NCBI GenBank assembly: GCA_021774435.1
Contig: JAJFJB010000161.1
Span: 1-35,140, forward strand
Source of the DNA: Alphaproteobacteria bacterium
GTDB lineage: Bacteria; Pseudomonadota; Alphaproteobacteria; UBA8366; GCA-2717185
Direction of reading: 5' to 3'
DNA: 35,140 nucleotides
Position numbers and translations under genes: made by a program. Position 1 is the first letter of the stretch, and each line of letters begins with the position of its first letter. Of this stretch, positions 1-9,037 are shown piece after piece. A model generated the notes under the pieces. The model was not told the DNA's origin, ran no database searches, and saw only the letters and a list, made by a program, of their open reading frames with translations.

Positions 1-233
1 TTATATTTTATTATTTTAAACATAGCCTGCCAAGGTTATGGTGAATGTTTGGGAGTATACTCCAGAGTTGATAGTTAAGACTTCCAAACTGCCCCTGGTT
101 TCCCTGAACAGAAGATCTTCTCAAGTTTACACACCAGGGATTTGCAAACATTGCGCACTGTATCATCTATTGAAGACAGGTTAACGGGGTATCAACGGCG
201 TTGCGGATAGGATCATGAGCGTTAACGACAGAA
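1..233. other. AT-rich intergenic leader upstream of the ATP-grasp/phosphatase gene
   Basis: No coding region is convincing here. The stretch is visibly AT-richer than most of the window. It holds a perfect 12-bp palindrome at 52-63 that overlaps a -10-like TATACT (56-61). A 9-codon ORF starting at 215 ends at 244 and overlaps the first codons of the downstream gene in another frame; I do not call it a gene. The left part may belong to an upstream gene's promoter or 3' region outside the window. Confidence 0.5.
52..63. promoter_or_regulatory. Perfect 12-bp palindrome GGAGTATACTCC, possible operator
   Basis: GGAGTA is followed directly by its reverse complement TACTCC. The centre contains TATACT, a good -10 hexamer match, so a dimeric regulator bound here would cover a promoter. 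No good -35 box is visible at the right spacing. The site is about 170 bp upstream of the ATP-grasp/phosphatase start. The operator role is inferred from symmetry only. Confidence 0.3.
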
Positions 234-1973
234 ATGACGACTAAAGCATTGCGTGTTCTAGTATTTGGCGACGATACGCGGTCCTTTTTGGCTGTCGTGC
301 GTTCCTTGGGCCGAACCGGCGCAGTGGTCATCGCCGCGCCTTATGATTTCGCATCACCCGCCTTATCGTCATCCTATATTTCCAAAATTGCCCAAATCCC
401 GCCCTACTCCATCTCCCAAGACCAATGGGTTACTGCCGTTACAAGTGCCGTCAGAGATAATGAGATCGATTTAATCGTCGCGTGCGACGACCGCGGAATT
501 TTACCGCTTCACCGACACCGCGAGAAGTTCAAGTCCGTTCAGCTGGCAATACCCAACAAACAGGTCATTGAATATTTCTACGACAAACATAAAACGCGCG
601 AGCTCGCCTCGCGGTGCGGTGTCTACGTCGCCGCCGGCCGACTCCTCCAAGAATCCGACACGGCAGAGAAACTGATTGCAGAATTTGATCTACCACTTGC
701 CATAAAGCCAAGACGAAGTTTCGATATCGATAACATCGCGCAACGGAAATCCGTCGTCCTATGTCATGCTGAAAACGATCTCGACAACATCCTACAGAGC
801 ATAACGGATAGATCAGCTTATATCGTTGAAGCGTTCCTTCCCGATGGTCAGGGGCTCGGCATATCTGTCCTGGCCAAGGATGGAACAATTTCTCAAGCGT
901 TTCAGTATTTGCGGGCACGGGAAATGCGCCGCGGCGGCGGCAGTTCCTATAGGTACAGTACGACGATCAGCAAGGAACTGTTATCAGCCGTCCAGCGGAT
1001 GGCAAAAGAGGTCAAACTCGATGGCGTGGCGATGTTTGAATTTCGAAAAAGCGCGCGCGACGGGCGGATTATTCTCTTGGAGGTAAATGCACGATTTTGG
1101 GGAGGCCTCCCTCTAGCGATATTTTGCGGAGTAGATTTTCCCGCACTTTACATAAAGCAGCTTCAGGGAAAGACCCTCACCTCACAAATTGGCTATAGAC
1201 CGTCTGTTTATGCACGCTCCCTCGTTGCGGACCTGTACTGCATAAATGAAGAATTGAAGCACGCAAAAGAAGAGTCGACAATTAGGATGATTTCCCAATT
1301 GTTCAAAATCTCATGCGAGTTAGGAAGATTTTTCTTACTTAGAGATTCCATAGACACCTTCGACACACACGACCTGAAACCTTTTCTCGAAGAAGGACGC
1401 GCCATTCTTCGAGAAATTAGCGCTAAAGTGAGATACACTTCCCCGGGTCTTCGAAAGAGGAAAATACTAGAATTCCGTAAAGCCTATATGGAAGCTCTGG
1501 AAAAGAAAAATCGAAAAGATCCGGTAAATTTTCTATTCGTTTGTTTTGGTAATATTTGCCGCAGTCCATATGCTGCAGTTCGTGCGCAATCTTATTCACG
1601 GAAAAACCTGGAATTCTCCTCCGCGGGAACTTTGCCAATAGAGGGCCGCACCTCGCCTCACTTCGCGATAGACGCCGCCGGCGACAATGAACTTGATCTG
1701 TCCGGCTCTCGGTCCCAATACGCAAGCTTGGAGTTGCTTAATCGACAAGATTTTATTGTTGTATTTGATCAGAAAAACAAAGATTCCGTTCGGTCACTCG
1801 GTTTTACAGAGATGGATAAGGTAATTTATCTAAGCTGGTTTTTACCCGAAAACCAATTCAACAAAGATATCACTGATCCTTACGGAAAGAGTTTGCAAGA
1901 ATTCAAACACACCTATTCACTAATTAATAAATCACTCGATAAACTAATCCGTATCACAGACAAAGCTTTCTGA
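234..1973 (+). CDS. ATP-grasp enzyme fused to low-molecular-weight protein tyrosine phosphatase
   Basis: The protein is 579 aa with two catalytic modules. Residues 1-105 form a Rossmann-like pre-ATP-grasp domain starting at VLVFGDD. Residues 110-315 form an ATP-grasp domain, with the nucleotide-binding lysine likely in AIKPR (156-160) and a metal-binding end EVNARFWGG (283-291). Such enzymes join a carboxylate to an amine or other nucleophile using ATP. Residues 431-575 are a complete LMW tyrosine phosphatase: the loop C437-FGNIC-R443-S and the general-acid DPY at 548-550 are all present. About 110 residues link the modules. No Shine-Dalgarno is obvious before this ATG, and an overlapping mini-ORF (215-244) precedes it. 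The gene is AT-richer than its neighbours. The substrate is unknown; exopolysaccharide or envelope modification is a guess based on the usual context of bacterial LMW phosphatases. Confidence 0.85.
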   Translation: MTTKALRVLVFGDDTRSFLAVVRSLGRTGAVVIAAPYDFASPALSSSYISKIAQIPPYSISQDQWVTAVTSAVRDNEIDLIVACDDRGILPLHRHREKFKSVQLAIPNKQVIEYFYDKHKTRELASRCGVYVAAGRLLQESDTAEKLIAEFDLPLAIKPRRSFDIDNIAQRKSVVLCHAENDLDNILQSITDRSAYIVEAFLPDGQGLGISVLAKDGTISQAFQYLRAREMRRGGGSSYRYSTTISKELLSAVQRMAKEVKLDGVAMFEFRKSARDGRIILLEVNARFWGGLPLAIFCGVDFPALYIKQLQGKTLTSQIGYRPSVYARSLVADLYCINEELKHAKEESTIRMISQLFKISCELGRFFLLRDSIDTFDTHDLKPFLEEGRAILREISAKVRYTSPGLRKRKILEFRKAYMEALEKKNRKDPVNFLFVCFGNICRSPYAAVRAQSYSRKNLEFSSAGTLPIEGRTSPHFAIDAAGDNELDLSGSRSQYASLELLNRQDFIVVFDQKNKDSVRSLGFTEMDKVIYLSWFLPENQFNKDITDPYGKSLQEFKHTYSLINKSLDKLIRITDKAF

Positions 1974-2180
1974 TCCAATATACATTTACAATAGGCGGTT
2001 AACGTAATTATTTCTAAGCAGGTATTTTCTGTATTTCAATATGAACGATATAATCAGACACTCTTGCGAAAAGTTCCTCATCCTGCACAGGTCATTTAAT
2101 TAGTTTACTTGCCGTCTAAGAAAACCTATTAAGCCAGATGTAAACGCATCCGCGAAACACAACCTAAAAGCGCCCTTACC
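1974..2180. other. Intergenic, AT-rich, no gene seen
   Basis: This 207-bp stretch separates the fusion gene from the ThDP enzyme. It carries several A/T-rich blocks that could serve as a promoter, but no clear -35/-10 pair and no hairpin with a T-run. Confidence 0.4.
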
Positions 2181-3788
2181 ATGCAAAACAACGCAGACCT
2201 CATTGTACAAACATTAAAGGCCTCCGGCATCAAGCATGGCTTCGGAATTCCAAGCGGAAATGTCCTGCCGTTGATGGAAGCCATGCGTAAAGGCGGTATC
2301 GAATTTGTCCTGACCGCGCACGAAGGTTCGGCTGGCTTCAGCGCCGATGTCACAGGCCGGCTTTCCGGCGCGCCCGGTCTGTGCATCGCCACTCTCGGCC
2401 CCGGTGCGACGAACCTGACGACGGGTGTCGGCAATGCCTGGCTCGACCGCTCGCCTTTGATCGCAATCACCTGCACTCTCAATACGGATCAGCTCGGCCG
2501 GCGCATTCAGATGCATATCGACCACGAGACTCTGTTCAAGCCGATCACCAAGGGCAGCTTCATGCTGAAGGCGGGAGAAATCGTGCCGACGCTGGAAAAA
2601 GCCGTGAAGCTGGCCCTGGCCGAACCGAAGGGTCCGGTACATCTCGACCTGCCGGAAGATGTCGCGCTGGCGCTGGCGACTGAGACTGCACCCGGTTCGA
2701 TTGCGGACACACCTTACAACGCGCCCGCAGATGACAGCAGTATTGCGCGGGCGGCGGAACTTATCGCACAGGCGAAACGACCGGTTGCCGTTCTAGGCTC
2801 ATCCGCTATGCGCATGCAGGACAAGACCTTGCTGCGCACGTTTGTCGAACGCCATGGCGTTCCGTTCGCATCGACGACAATGGCAAAGGGCTTGATCGAC
2901 GAAGAGCACCCACTTTCGATCGGCTGCATCGAACGTGCCCGCCGGCAAGTACAACGTCAGTTTCTCCGCCGCGCAGACCTTATCATCGGACTCGGCTACG
3001 ACACGATCGAAGTGGAATTTGAGGCGTGGATCGGCGATGTTCCGCTGTTACAGATCGACATTGAAGCGGTCGATACCGACGATTCCGTCACGGTCAGTTG
3101 CGAAGTTATCGGTGACCTCGATTCATCGCTCGCTCGGCTCAACGGGAACGATGCCGCGCAAAACGATTGGACCGACGAAGAGATATCCGGGCACCGAAAC
3201 GCATTTCAGGAAGCACTGCGCCCGGAAAGCAAAAATCTCACGCCCCATCATGCAATCGATACCGTCCGGAAAGCACTGCCGCGGAACGGCATACTGTCCT
3301 TCGATGTCGGCGCCCATACCCATCAGATCGCGAGCCAGTGGTTCGCCTATGCGGAACGTACTTTCCTCATTACCAACGGTTGGTCGTCAATGGGATTCGG
3401 GATCCCTGGCGCCATAGCCGCAAAATTGGCGCGGCCTGACCTGCCCGTCGTCTGCGTCCTCGGCGATGGCTGTTTCCAGATGACTTGCGGCGAACTGGCC
3501 ACTGCGTTGCGACAGAATATCACCTTGCCGATTGTCGTCCTGGACGACCGTTGGCTGAGCCTAATCCAAATCAAGCAGACGCGGCGCCAGTTCGGCATCT
3601 ATGGCACCGCTCTTGATAATGTGGAGGCAGAAGCGCCGCCGGCACACTATTTCGGTGTTCCAGTCATTGCCGTCACGAATGATGACGAACTAAACACCGC
3701 ACTCGAAAAAGCCTTCTCCGCGTCCGGCCCGACCGTCATCGAAGCGCGCGTCGATTCCAGCCACTACATGGATACGGTGTTCGACTAG
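2181..3788 (+). CDS. Thiamine diphosphate-dependent enzyme, acetolactate synthase/benzoylformate decarboxylase type
   Basis: At 535 aa this has the usual length and three-domain order of the ThDP decarboxylase/synthase family. The N-terminal Pyr domain carries the glutamate that activates the cofactor (E48, in TAHEGSAGFSAD). A central domain covers about 190-330. The C-terminal PP domain has the ThDP/Mg signature beginning GDG (428-430) and ending LDD about 27 residues later, where the family usually has NN or ND. Enzymes of this type decarboxylate 2-keto acids and may join the product to another carbonyl. No regulatory subunit gene (ilvN type) is adjacent, so this is probably catabolic rather than branched-chain amino acid synthesis. 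A reductase follows on the same strand after about 100 bp. The exact substrate cannot be read from sequence. Confidence 0.85.
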   Translation: MQNNADLIVQTLKASGIKHGFGIPSGNVLPLMEAMRKGGIEFVLTAHEGSAGFSADVTGRLSGAPGLCIATLGPGATNLTTGVGNAWLDRSPLIAITCTLNTDQLGRRIQMHIDHETLFKPITKGSFMLKAGEIVPTLEKAVKLALAEPKGPVHLDLPEDVALALATETAPGSIADTPYNAPADDSSIARAAELIAQAKRPVAVLGSSAMRMQDKTLLRTFVERHGVPFASTTMAKGLIDEEHPLSIGCIERARRQVQRQFLRRADLIIGLGYDTIEVEFEAWIGDVPLLQIDIEAVDTDDSVTVSCEVIGDLDSSLARLNGNDAAQNDWTDEEISGHRNAFQEALRPESKNLTPHHAIDTVRKALPRNGILSFDVGAHTHQIASQWFAYAERTFLITNGWSSMGFGIPGAIAAKLARPDLPVVCVLGDGCFQMTCGELATALRQNITLPIVVLDDRWLSLIQIKQTRRQFGIYGTALDNVEAEAPPAHYFGVPVIAVTNDDELNTALEKAFSASGPTVIEARVDSSHYMDTVFD

Positions 3789-3887
3789 CGCGCTTTTTCG
3801 TCACCTGCCGTGCGCGATAAACCGGGGCGAACTTTAAAATTTCTTATGGGCATGCGAAGCTTCGCCACGTAGCGAACGAGGGGACCC

Positions 3888-4922
3888 ATGACCGACACGA
3901 ACAGACAAGTTTTGCTGGCGAAACGCCCCGTCGGCGAGCCGGTTCCGGATGATTTTGAACTGGTCAGCAGCGCTATACCGACCCCTGGCGAGGGACAGTT
4001 CCTGGCGCGCACGATCTACCTCTCGCTCGACCCCTATATGCGCGGGCGCATGAATGCGGAACGCTCCTATTCGGACCCTGTGCCCATTGGCGGCGTTATG
4101 GAAGGCGGTACGGTCGGCTTCGTTGAGCACTCCAATCATCCCGAATTCGCCACCGGCGATCTCGTCGTCGGACGCGCCGGGTGGCAGGAATACGCGATCT
4201 CTGATGGCACCGGGATGCGTAAGGTCGATCCGGCAACGAAGCCGCTTTCTTATGCACTAGGCGTGCTCGGAATGCCGGGGATGACGGCTTACACTGGTTT
4301 ACTGAACCTTGGACAACCGAAAAAAGGTGAGACGCTTGTTGTCGCCGCCGCCTCAGGCGCCGTTGGCAGTGTCGTTGGTCAGATCGCCAAGATTAAGGGT
4401 TGCCGTGCCGTAGGTGTCGCGGGAGGGGCAGAAAAATGCAGCTTTGTCACAGATGAGCTCGGTTTCGACGCCTGCCTCGACCATCATGCCGATGATTTTG
4501 AAGCGCAGCTCGCCGCCGCTTGTCCGGATGGCGTCGATATTTATTTCGAGAATGTTGCCGGCCGTGTATTGCGCGCGGTCATTCCCCTATTCAATTTCTT
4601 TTCCCGCATGCCCGTCTGCGGTCTCATTTCGCAATACAATTTGACAGAAGCGCCGGAAGGTCCCGATTATCTGCCTGTGCTTATGCGCGCCGTGCTGACG
4701 AACCGCATCGCCATGCGCGGGTTTATTGTCCGTGACTACGCCGACCAAGAAGCGGACTTCCTACGCGATGTCGGTCAATGGATTTCGGAAGGGCGGATCA
4801 AATACCGTGAAGATCGCACAGCTGGGTTAGAAAACGCACCCGCCACACTGATCGGGCTCCTGAAAGGCAATAATTTCGGGAAGGCGATAATCGAGGTGTC
4901 CGACGATCCATTGGATGCTTAA
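3888..4922 (+). CDS. NADPH-dependent zinc-free medium-chain reductase, CurA/2-alkenal reductase type
   Basis: The 344-aa protein matches the zinc-independent MDR family that includes E. coli CurA and plant 2-alkenal reductases. It shows YLSLDPYMRGRM near the N-terminus, a GroES-like N-terminal half, and a Rossmann half with AASGAVGSVVGQIAKIKG (about 152-169), the NADP-binding loop. The zinc-ligand cysteine and histidine pattern of alcohol dehydrogenases is absent. Such enzymes reduce C=C bonds of enones or alkenals with NADPH. A GGGG-ACCC stretch just before the ATG is a modest ribosome-binding site. It is co-directional with the ThDP gene about 100 bp upstream and convergent with the GGDEF/EAL gene, which ends 15 bp away. 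Confidence 0.87.
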   Translation: MTDTNRQVLLAKRPVGEPVPDDFELVSSAIPTPGEGQFLARTIYLSLDPYMRGRMNAERSYSDPVPIGGVMEGGTVGFVEHSNHPEFATGDLVVGRAGWQEYAISDGTGMRKVDPATKPLSYALGVLGMPGMTAYTGLLNLGQPKKGETLVVAAASGAVGSVVGQIAKIKGCRAVGVAGGAEKCSFVTDELGFDACLDHHADDFEAQLAAACPDGVDIYFENVAGRVLRAVIPLFNFFSRMPVCGLISQYNLTEAPEGPDYLPVLMRAVLTNRIAMRGFIVRDYADQEADFLRDVGQWISEGRIKYREDRTAGLENAPATLIGLLKGNNFGKAIIEVSDDPLDA

Positions 4923-4937
4923 CGTCGAATTTGGTAC

Positions 4938-6824
4938 CTAGCGCTCCCGCAACCATTGCCAAAATCGCCGCTCCGACAGGGGGCGGCTGAAATAGTAGCC
5001 CTGCATGCCTGAACAAGGCATCCGGCGGATCGCCGTGGCTTGCTGGGATGTCTCAATGCCTTCCGCAACGGTACTAATATTCAGGCTGTGGCCTAAATTG
5101 GCGATTGCTTCGGCAATGGCGCGATCTGGAGCGGACGTCGTGAGATTTTTGATAAAGGTGCGATCGATCTTTAGTTTTTGTACAGGAAAGTTTCTCAGAT
5201 AAGCGAGCGAAGCGTATCCTGTTCCAAAATCGTCAATTGCAATGCTAACGCCGAAGCTTCTTATCGTCTCGAGCTTAGTTCTCACTTTTTCCGGGTCCTC
5301 GATCAGCGAGTTCTCCGTGATTTCAATTTCGAGCGAGCGCGGATCTATTCCCGTGCTATCAAGCGCATCGGATACGGTTTGAAGAAATTGATCACTCATG
5401 AATTGGTTCGGTGAAACATTAATTGCCATGAGAAGAGAATTAATGCCGGCTTCGTTCCAATCCTGAACGGCACGACATCCTTCGAACAGAACCTGTTTAC
5501 CGATATCAACAATGAGGCCACTTTTCTCCGCCAAAGGAATAAAGTCCCCAGGCAGAAGCAAGCCACGCGTCGGATGGCGCCATCGCACCAGTGCTTCCGC
5601 ACCGATAGGCACATTGCCTCGCGTGGCTAGTTGTGGCTGAAAATACAGTTCGAGCTCATTACGGACCACGGCCAAACGCAAATCATTTTCGAGGACTTGT
5701 TCCGCGCGAGCATCCGCATCCATCACCTCGTCGTAATATTGGTAATTTCCACGTCCGCGCCGTTTTGCTTCATAGAGCGCCTTGTCTCCAAGACGCACGA
5801 GTTCTTTCGCGTCCTTCGCATCCCGTGGATAAATACTGATCCCGACACTCGTTCCTGTCGAAATAAGGCTGCCATCAACCACCATAGACTGAGACAATCC
5901 ATCTACGATACGCTCCGCAACTTGCCGGATACGTAGCGGATCGACCACATTGTTCAAGATAACTGCAAACTCATCGCCGCCAATTCGGGCCACCGTATCG
6001 CTGTCGCGCACGGATTCTTCGAGGATACGTGTTACCGATATCAACAATTCATCGCCGACCGGATGCCCATAGGTATCGTTAACTTCCTTAAATTTGTCGA
6101 GGTCGAGCAATAGCAATGCAGCTGTTACACCTTGGCGGCCAGCCAAACTTATCGCCGTGTCGAGACGCCGATGAAATTCATGCCGGTTCGCCGCACCGGT
6201 GAGCTGGTCGTATAACGCGAGTTTTTGAATCGCCACTTCGGAATTCATGCGCTCTGTAATATCGCGCAGGACACAAGTATATTTTACCTGACCTGAAACA
6301 ACGAGCCTGGACATAATCAATTCTGCAGGAAACGGCTCCCCGCTGCGGGGCCTAGCCCGGCAGCGCAGCGTGACACCGTCCTGCCCACAGATGTCGCCGC
6401 TTTCACCGTCTTGCAATACCGCTTCAAGATTGAGACCTTCGAAATCAAAGACGATGTCTCCAATATCTCCGCTAAGCAGTTCCGCTTCGGAAGCATCCAA
6501 TATTCCAGTGCAAGACGCGTTTACCGACTCGATCATCCCATCCATGTTGATGGTAAAAATACCATCAACGACGGCGTCCAAAACCGATCTGGTCCGCAAT
6601 TCGCTATTCTCGGCCTGACGGAGTGCCTTGTCCGTCATGCTCTTTGCAATTGCAAGCTCCTCTGCCAATGCAATTGTCTTCGCAGCGTCCGCCTCGACGC
6701 GTTGGGCAAAATCTTCCAACTCCAGAAGGCGAAGTTGAAGCGCCTCAGTAAGATCGCATTCCTCGGAATCGCAAGGAAAATCCTGCTTATTCAGCAATTT
6801 TATCCCTGAGGGAGATTGTATCAA
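4938..6824 (-). CDS. PAS-GGDEF-EAL cyclic-di-GMP signalling protein
   Basis: The 628-aa protein starts with a likely coiled coil (25-80), then a PAS-like sensor domain (about 80-190, ending in LRDITERMNSE). Next comes a GGDEF diguanylate cyclase domain with intact GGDEF at 282-286 and a product-inhibition site RDSD (273-276) exactly five residues before it. An EAL phosphodiesterase domain follows, with E410-A-L and DDFGTGY at 531-537. Both catalytic signatures are intact, so the protein could make and degrade cyclic-di-GMP. No transmembrane segment is evident, so it is probably cytoplasmic. The start is TTG, supported by AGGA seven bases upstream on the minus strand; the next in-frame ATG would remove 62 residues. 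It is divergent from the luciferase-like gene across 138 bp. Confidence 0.92.
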   Translation of the reverse strand: MIQSPSGIKLLNKQDFPCDSEECDLTEALQLRLLELEDFAQRVEADAAKTIALAEELAIAKSMTDKALRQAENSELRTRSVLDAVVDGIFTINMDGMIESVNASCTGILDASEAELLSGDIGDIVFDFEGLNLEAVLQDGESGDICGQDGVTLRCRARPRSGEPFPAELIMSRLVVSGQVKYTCVLRDITERMNSEVAIQKLALYDQLTGAANRHEFHRRLDTAISLAGRQGVTAALLLLDLDKFKEVNDTYGHPVGDELLISVTRILEESVRDSDTVARIGGDEFAVILNNVVDPLRIRQVAERIVDGLSQSMVVDGSLISTGTSVGISIYPRDAKDAKELVRLGDKALYEAKRRGRGNYQYYDEVMDADARAEQVLENDLRLAVVRNELELYFQPQLATRGNVPIGAEALVRWRHPTRGLLLPGDFIPLAEKSGLIVDIGKQVLFEGCRAVQDWNEAGINSLLMAINVSPNQFMSDQFLQTVSDALDSTGIDPRSLEIEITENSLIEDPEKVRTKLETIRSFGVSIAIDDFGTGYASLAYLRNFPVQKLKIDRTFIKNLTTSAPDRAIAEAIANLGHSLNISTVAEGIETSQQATAIRRMPCSGMQGYYFSRPLSERRFWQWLRER

Positions 6825-6962
6825 GAGGCTTTCCTGTGCTGTGCTACCTGGATGCGATTATATCCCTTGAGGCGCAAGCCTATTGCCTTTGGGTAAAAAT
6901 TTGGTTTCGAATGACGGTAAACAGATTCTTTCAGACAACATTTGAAATAGGGCAGGTAGAGT
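6825..6962. promoter_or_regulatory. Divergent promoter region between the GGDEF/EAL and LLM genes
   Basis: These 138 bp must hold the start signals of both divergent genes. AGGTAGAGT directly precedes the plus-strand ATG at 6963, and AGGA precedes the minus-strand TTG at 6824. The middle is A/T-rich, but I cannot assign specific -35/-10 boxes. Confidence 0.45.
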
Positions 6963-8048
6963 ATGAAATTTGGAACATTTAGCCTCAGCCAAATGCCGGA
7001 CCAGACTATTCGAGTTGAAGCTTTCGACAAGGATATGGAGCAATTCCAGCTTGCCGAGAAACTCGGTTACGACACGGTCTGGCTCGCAGAACATTTGTTT
7101 TCCACCTATGGCGTTGTCACGTCGACCCAGGTTCTGGCCGCGGCGGTTGCTCGCTGCACGAAAACGATCGCGATCGGTACGGCAATTGTCGCCTTGCCGT
7201 TCAATCATCCGCTCCGAACGGCGTCCGATTTTTCGCTGATCGATGTACTGTCACATGGTCGATTGAAATTTGGTGTCGGGCGCGCCTATCAGCCGCACGA
7301 ATTTACCGGCCTCGGCGTGCCCATGGATAAGAGCCGGGAAATGTATACCGAGGCGCTCGATATCATCCTCAAGTCCTGGACCAACGAAACAATCAAATAC
7401 GACGGCGAATTCTGGACGATTCCCGAAGAATTGGAACTGCTGCCGAAACCAGTTCAGGAACCCCACCCGCCGGTCTACCAGGCGACGATCTCGCCGGAGA
7501 GTTTTAAATCCGCCGCGCGGGATGGTTGGCATCTCCAACTGGCCTCCCCCTTCACCTACCGGACCTATCGTGAAGTCTGGATGGAGGAGTTGGAGCGGCA
7601 CCTCAAAATCTACGAAGAAGATTGCACCGCCCAGGGACGCGATCCGAAAGGCGCCGAACGCATGATACTCCTGCCTTTCTTCGCGCATGAGTCTGAAGAA
7701 AAGGCACACGAAATTTTCGGCAAGCATGTCGAGTGGTTCTATAACAAGGTCGCGAGCAATCAGCTTGCCAGTACAAGCAACAACGAAACGGTCAAAGGAT
7801 ATGAGCTAACCATGGCGGAAGGCCGGAAGACCCGCGAGCTGGGTTATCTCAGCTACGACAATCTGATCAAGTACGGTGCGGCCATCGCCGGCAATCCGGA
7901 AACCTGCATCGAAAAACTGACGGAGATGAAGGAACGGTTCGGCATCACCGAATTCGTGCTGTGGTCCAGCATTGGCGGCATGCCGCCCGAACTATCCACC
8001 GAGTCGATGCGCCTGGTCGCCGATAAAATCATGCCGCGCCTGCGATAG
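6963..8048 (+). CDS. LLM class flavin-dependent oxidoreductase (bacterial luciferase-like)
   Basis: This 361-aa protein has the luciferase-like monooxygenase pattern. MKFGTFSLSQ forms the first strand, WLAEHLF follows, GTAIVALPFNHPLR and LSHGRLKFGVGRAY build the flavin-binding barrel, and a C-terminal FVLWSSIGG strand is followed by a helix. Members use FMNH2 and O2 to oxygenate substrates, or F420 in some actinobacteria. No flavin reductase gene is adjacent. It is the first gene of a co-directional run; the next gene (esterase) starts 21 bases later behind a strong AGGAGGT. The substrate is unknown. Confidence 0.88.
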   Translation: MKFGTFSLSQMPDQTIRVEAFDKDMEQFQLAEKLGYDTVWLAEHLFSTYGVVTSTQVLAAAVARCTKTIAIGTAIVALPFNHPLRTASDFSLIDVLSHGRLKFGVGRAYQPHEFTGLGVPMDKSREMYTEALDIILKSWTNETIKYDGEFWTIPEELELLPKPVQEPHPPVYQATISPESFKSAARDGWHLQLASPFTYRTYREVWMEELERHLKIYEEDCTAQGRDPKGAERMILLPFFAHESEEKAHEIFGKHVEWFYNKVASNQLASTSNNETVKGYELTMAEGRKTRELGYLSYDNLIKYGAAIAGNPETCIEKLTEMKERFGITEFVLWSSIGGMPPELSTESMRLVADKIMPRLR

Positions 8049-8068
8049 GCTCAACAGGAGGTATCATT

Positions 8069-9037
8069 ATGCAAGACCCGCGCACGGTGCCCGGCATCGA
8101 CCCCGAAATGGCGGAAGCGATGTTGAAAAGCCGCGAACTGGTGCCGGAAGGCCGCCTCGATGTAACGACGTCGCCGATGTCGGATGTCCGTGCACAATAT
8201 TTCGGCGAGCGCGCCTATTGGAACGAAGACGGCCCCGTAATGCACCGCACCGAAGATCTTACGATTGACGGCCCGCACGGACCAATACCGGTCCGGTTCT
8301 ACTATCCGCGCGACGCGGAGAAGCTGCCGCTGCTGCTCTATTTCCATGGCGGCGGCTTCATCTATGGCGGCATTTCAAGCCACGACAAGGTCTGCCGTTG
8401 GATGGCGGACCGGTCCGGTGTCGCCTTTGCCTCCGTCGACTATCGCTTGGCCCCGGAGCACAAATTCCCGACCCCCTTGGATGAAGCGCTCGCCGTCCTC
8501 GACTACGTCAATAACAAGGCCGATACGCTGGGTATCGATCCCAGCAAAATTGGGATGGGCGGCGACTCCGCCGGTGCCAGTATCACCATGGGAACAGCCC
8601 TTTCCCTCAAAGCGACAGGCCGTGCCGACGCGCTGAAATTCATGCTGCTGTTCTATGGCAGCTACGGCCTCGGCTATGATTGCGAATCGTCGCAAAAGTA
8701 CAACGATATCATTTTTGGGCTGTCGGAAACGCGACGGAAATTCTACCGCTCCTGTTACATCGCGAGTGAATCAGACCACGAAGATCCACGATTGAAGCAT
8801 CTCGCCGCGGATGTCTCCGGCCTGCCGCCGACCTTCCTGGGTGCCGCGGAAATGGATCCGCTCTGCGATAATACGCCAGCCCTATCGGAGCGCCTGACGG
8901 CCGCCGGAGTCGACAATGACGTCAAAATCTATCCCGGCGTCCTGCACGGGTTTATTCATTTGACGCGGATAGTTTCCCGGGCGAAGGAGGCGTTGAACAA
9001 CGCTGGTGACGCGACGCGATCCGCGCTCGGCGCATGA
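8069..9037 (+). CDS. Alpha/beta hydrolase, hormone-sensitive-lipase family esterase
   Basis: The 322-aa protein carries the HSL-family oxyanion motif HGGGF at 93-97 and the nucleophile elbow GDSAG with S167. The rest of the triad is D263 in EMDPLCD and H293 in VLHGFIH. Length and motif order are those of typical cytoplasmic HSL carboxylesterases of small esters. A strong Shine-Dalgarno AGGAGGT lies seven bases before the ATG. Its stop overlaps the start of the next gene by four bases (ATGA), so the two are translationally coupled. Confidence 0.92.
   Translation: MQDPRTVPGIDPEMAEAMLKSRELVPEGRLDVTTSPMSDVRAQYFGERAYWNEDGPVMHRTEDLTIDGPHGPIPVRFYYPRDAEKLPLLLYFHGGGFIYGGISSHDKVCRWMADRSGVAFASVDYRLAPEHKFPTPLDEALAVLDYVNNKADTLGIDPSKIGMGGDSAGASITMGTALSLKATGRADALKFMLLFYGSYGLGYDCESSQKYNDIIFGLSETRRKFYRSCYIASESDHEDPRLKHLAADVSGLPPTFLGAAEMDPLCDNTPALSERLTAAGVDNDVKIYPGVLHGFIHLTRIVSRAKEALNNAGDATRSALGA

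Noticed and set aside
215..244. Nine-codon ORF overlapping the start of the ATP-grasp/phosphatase gene
   Set aside because: It could couple translation, but its Shine-Dalgarno spacing is poor and such short frames are common by chance; not called a gene.
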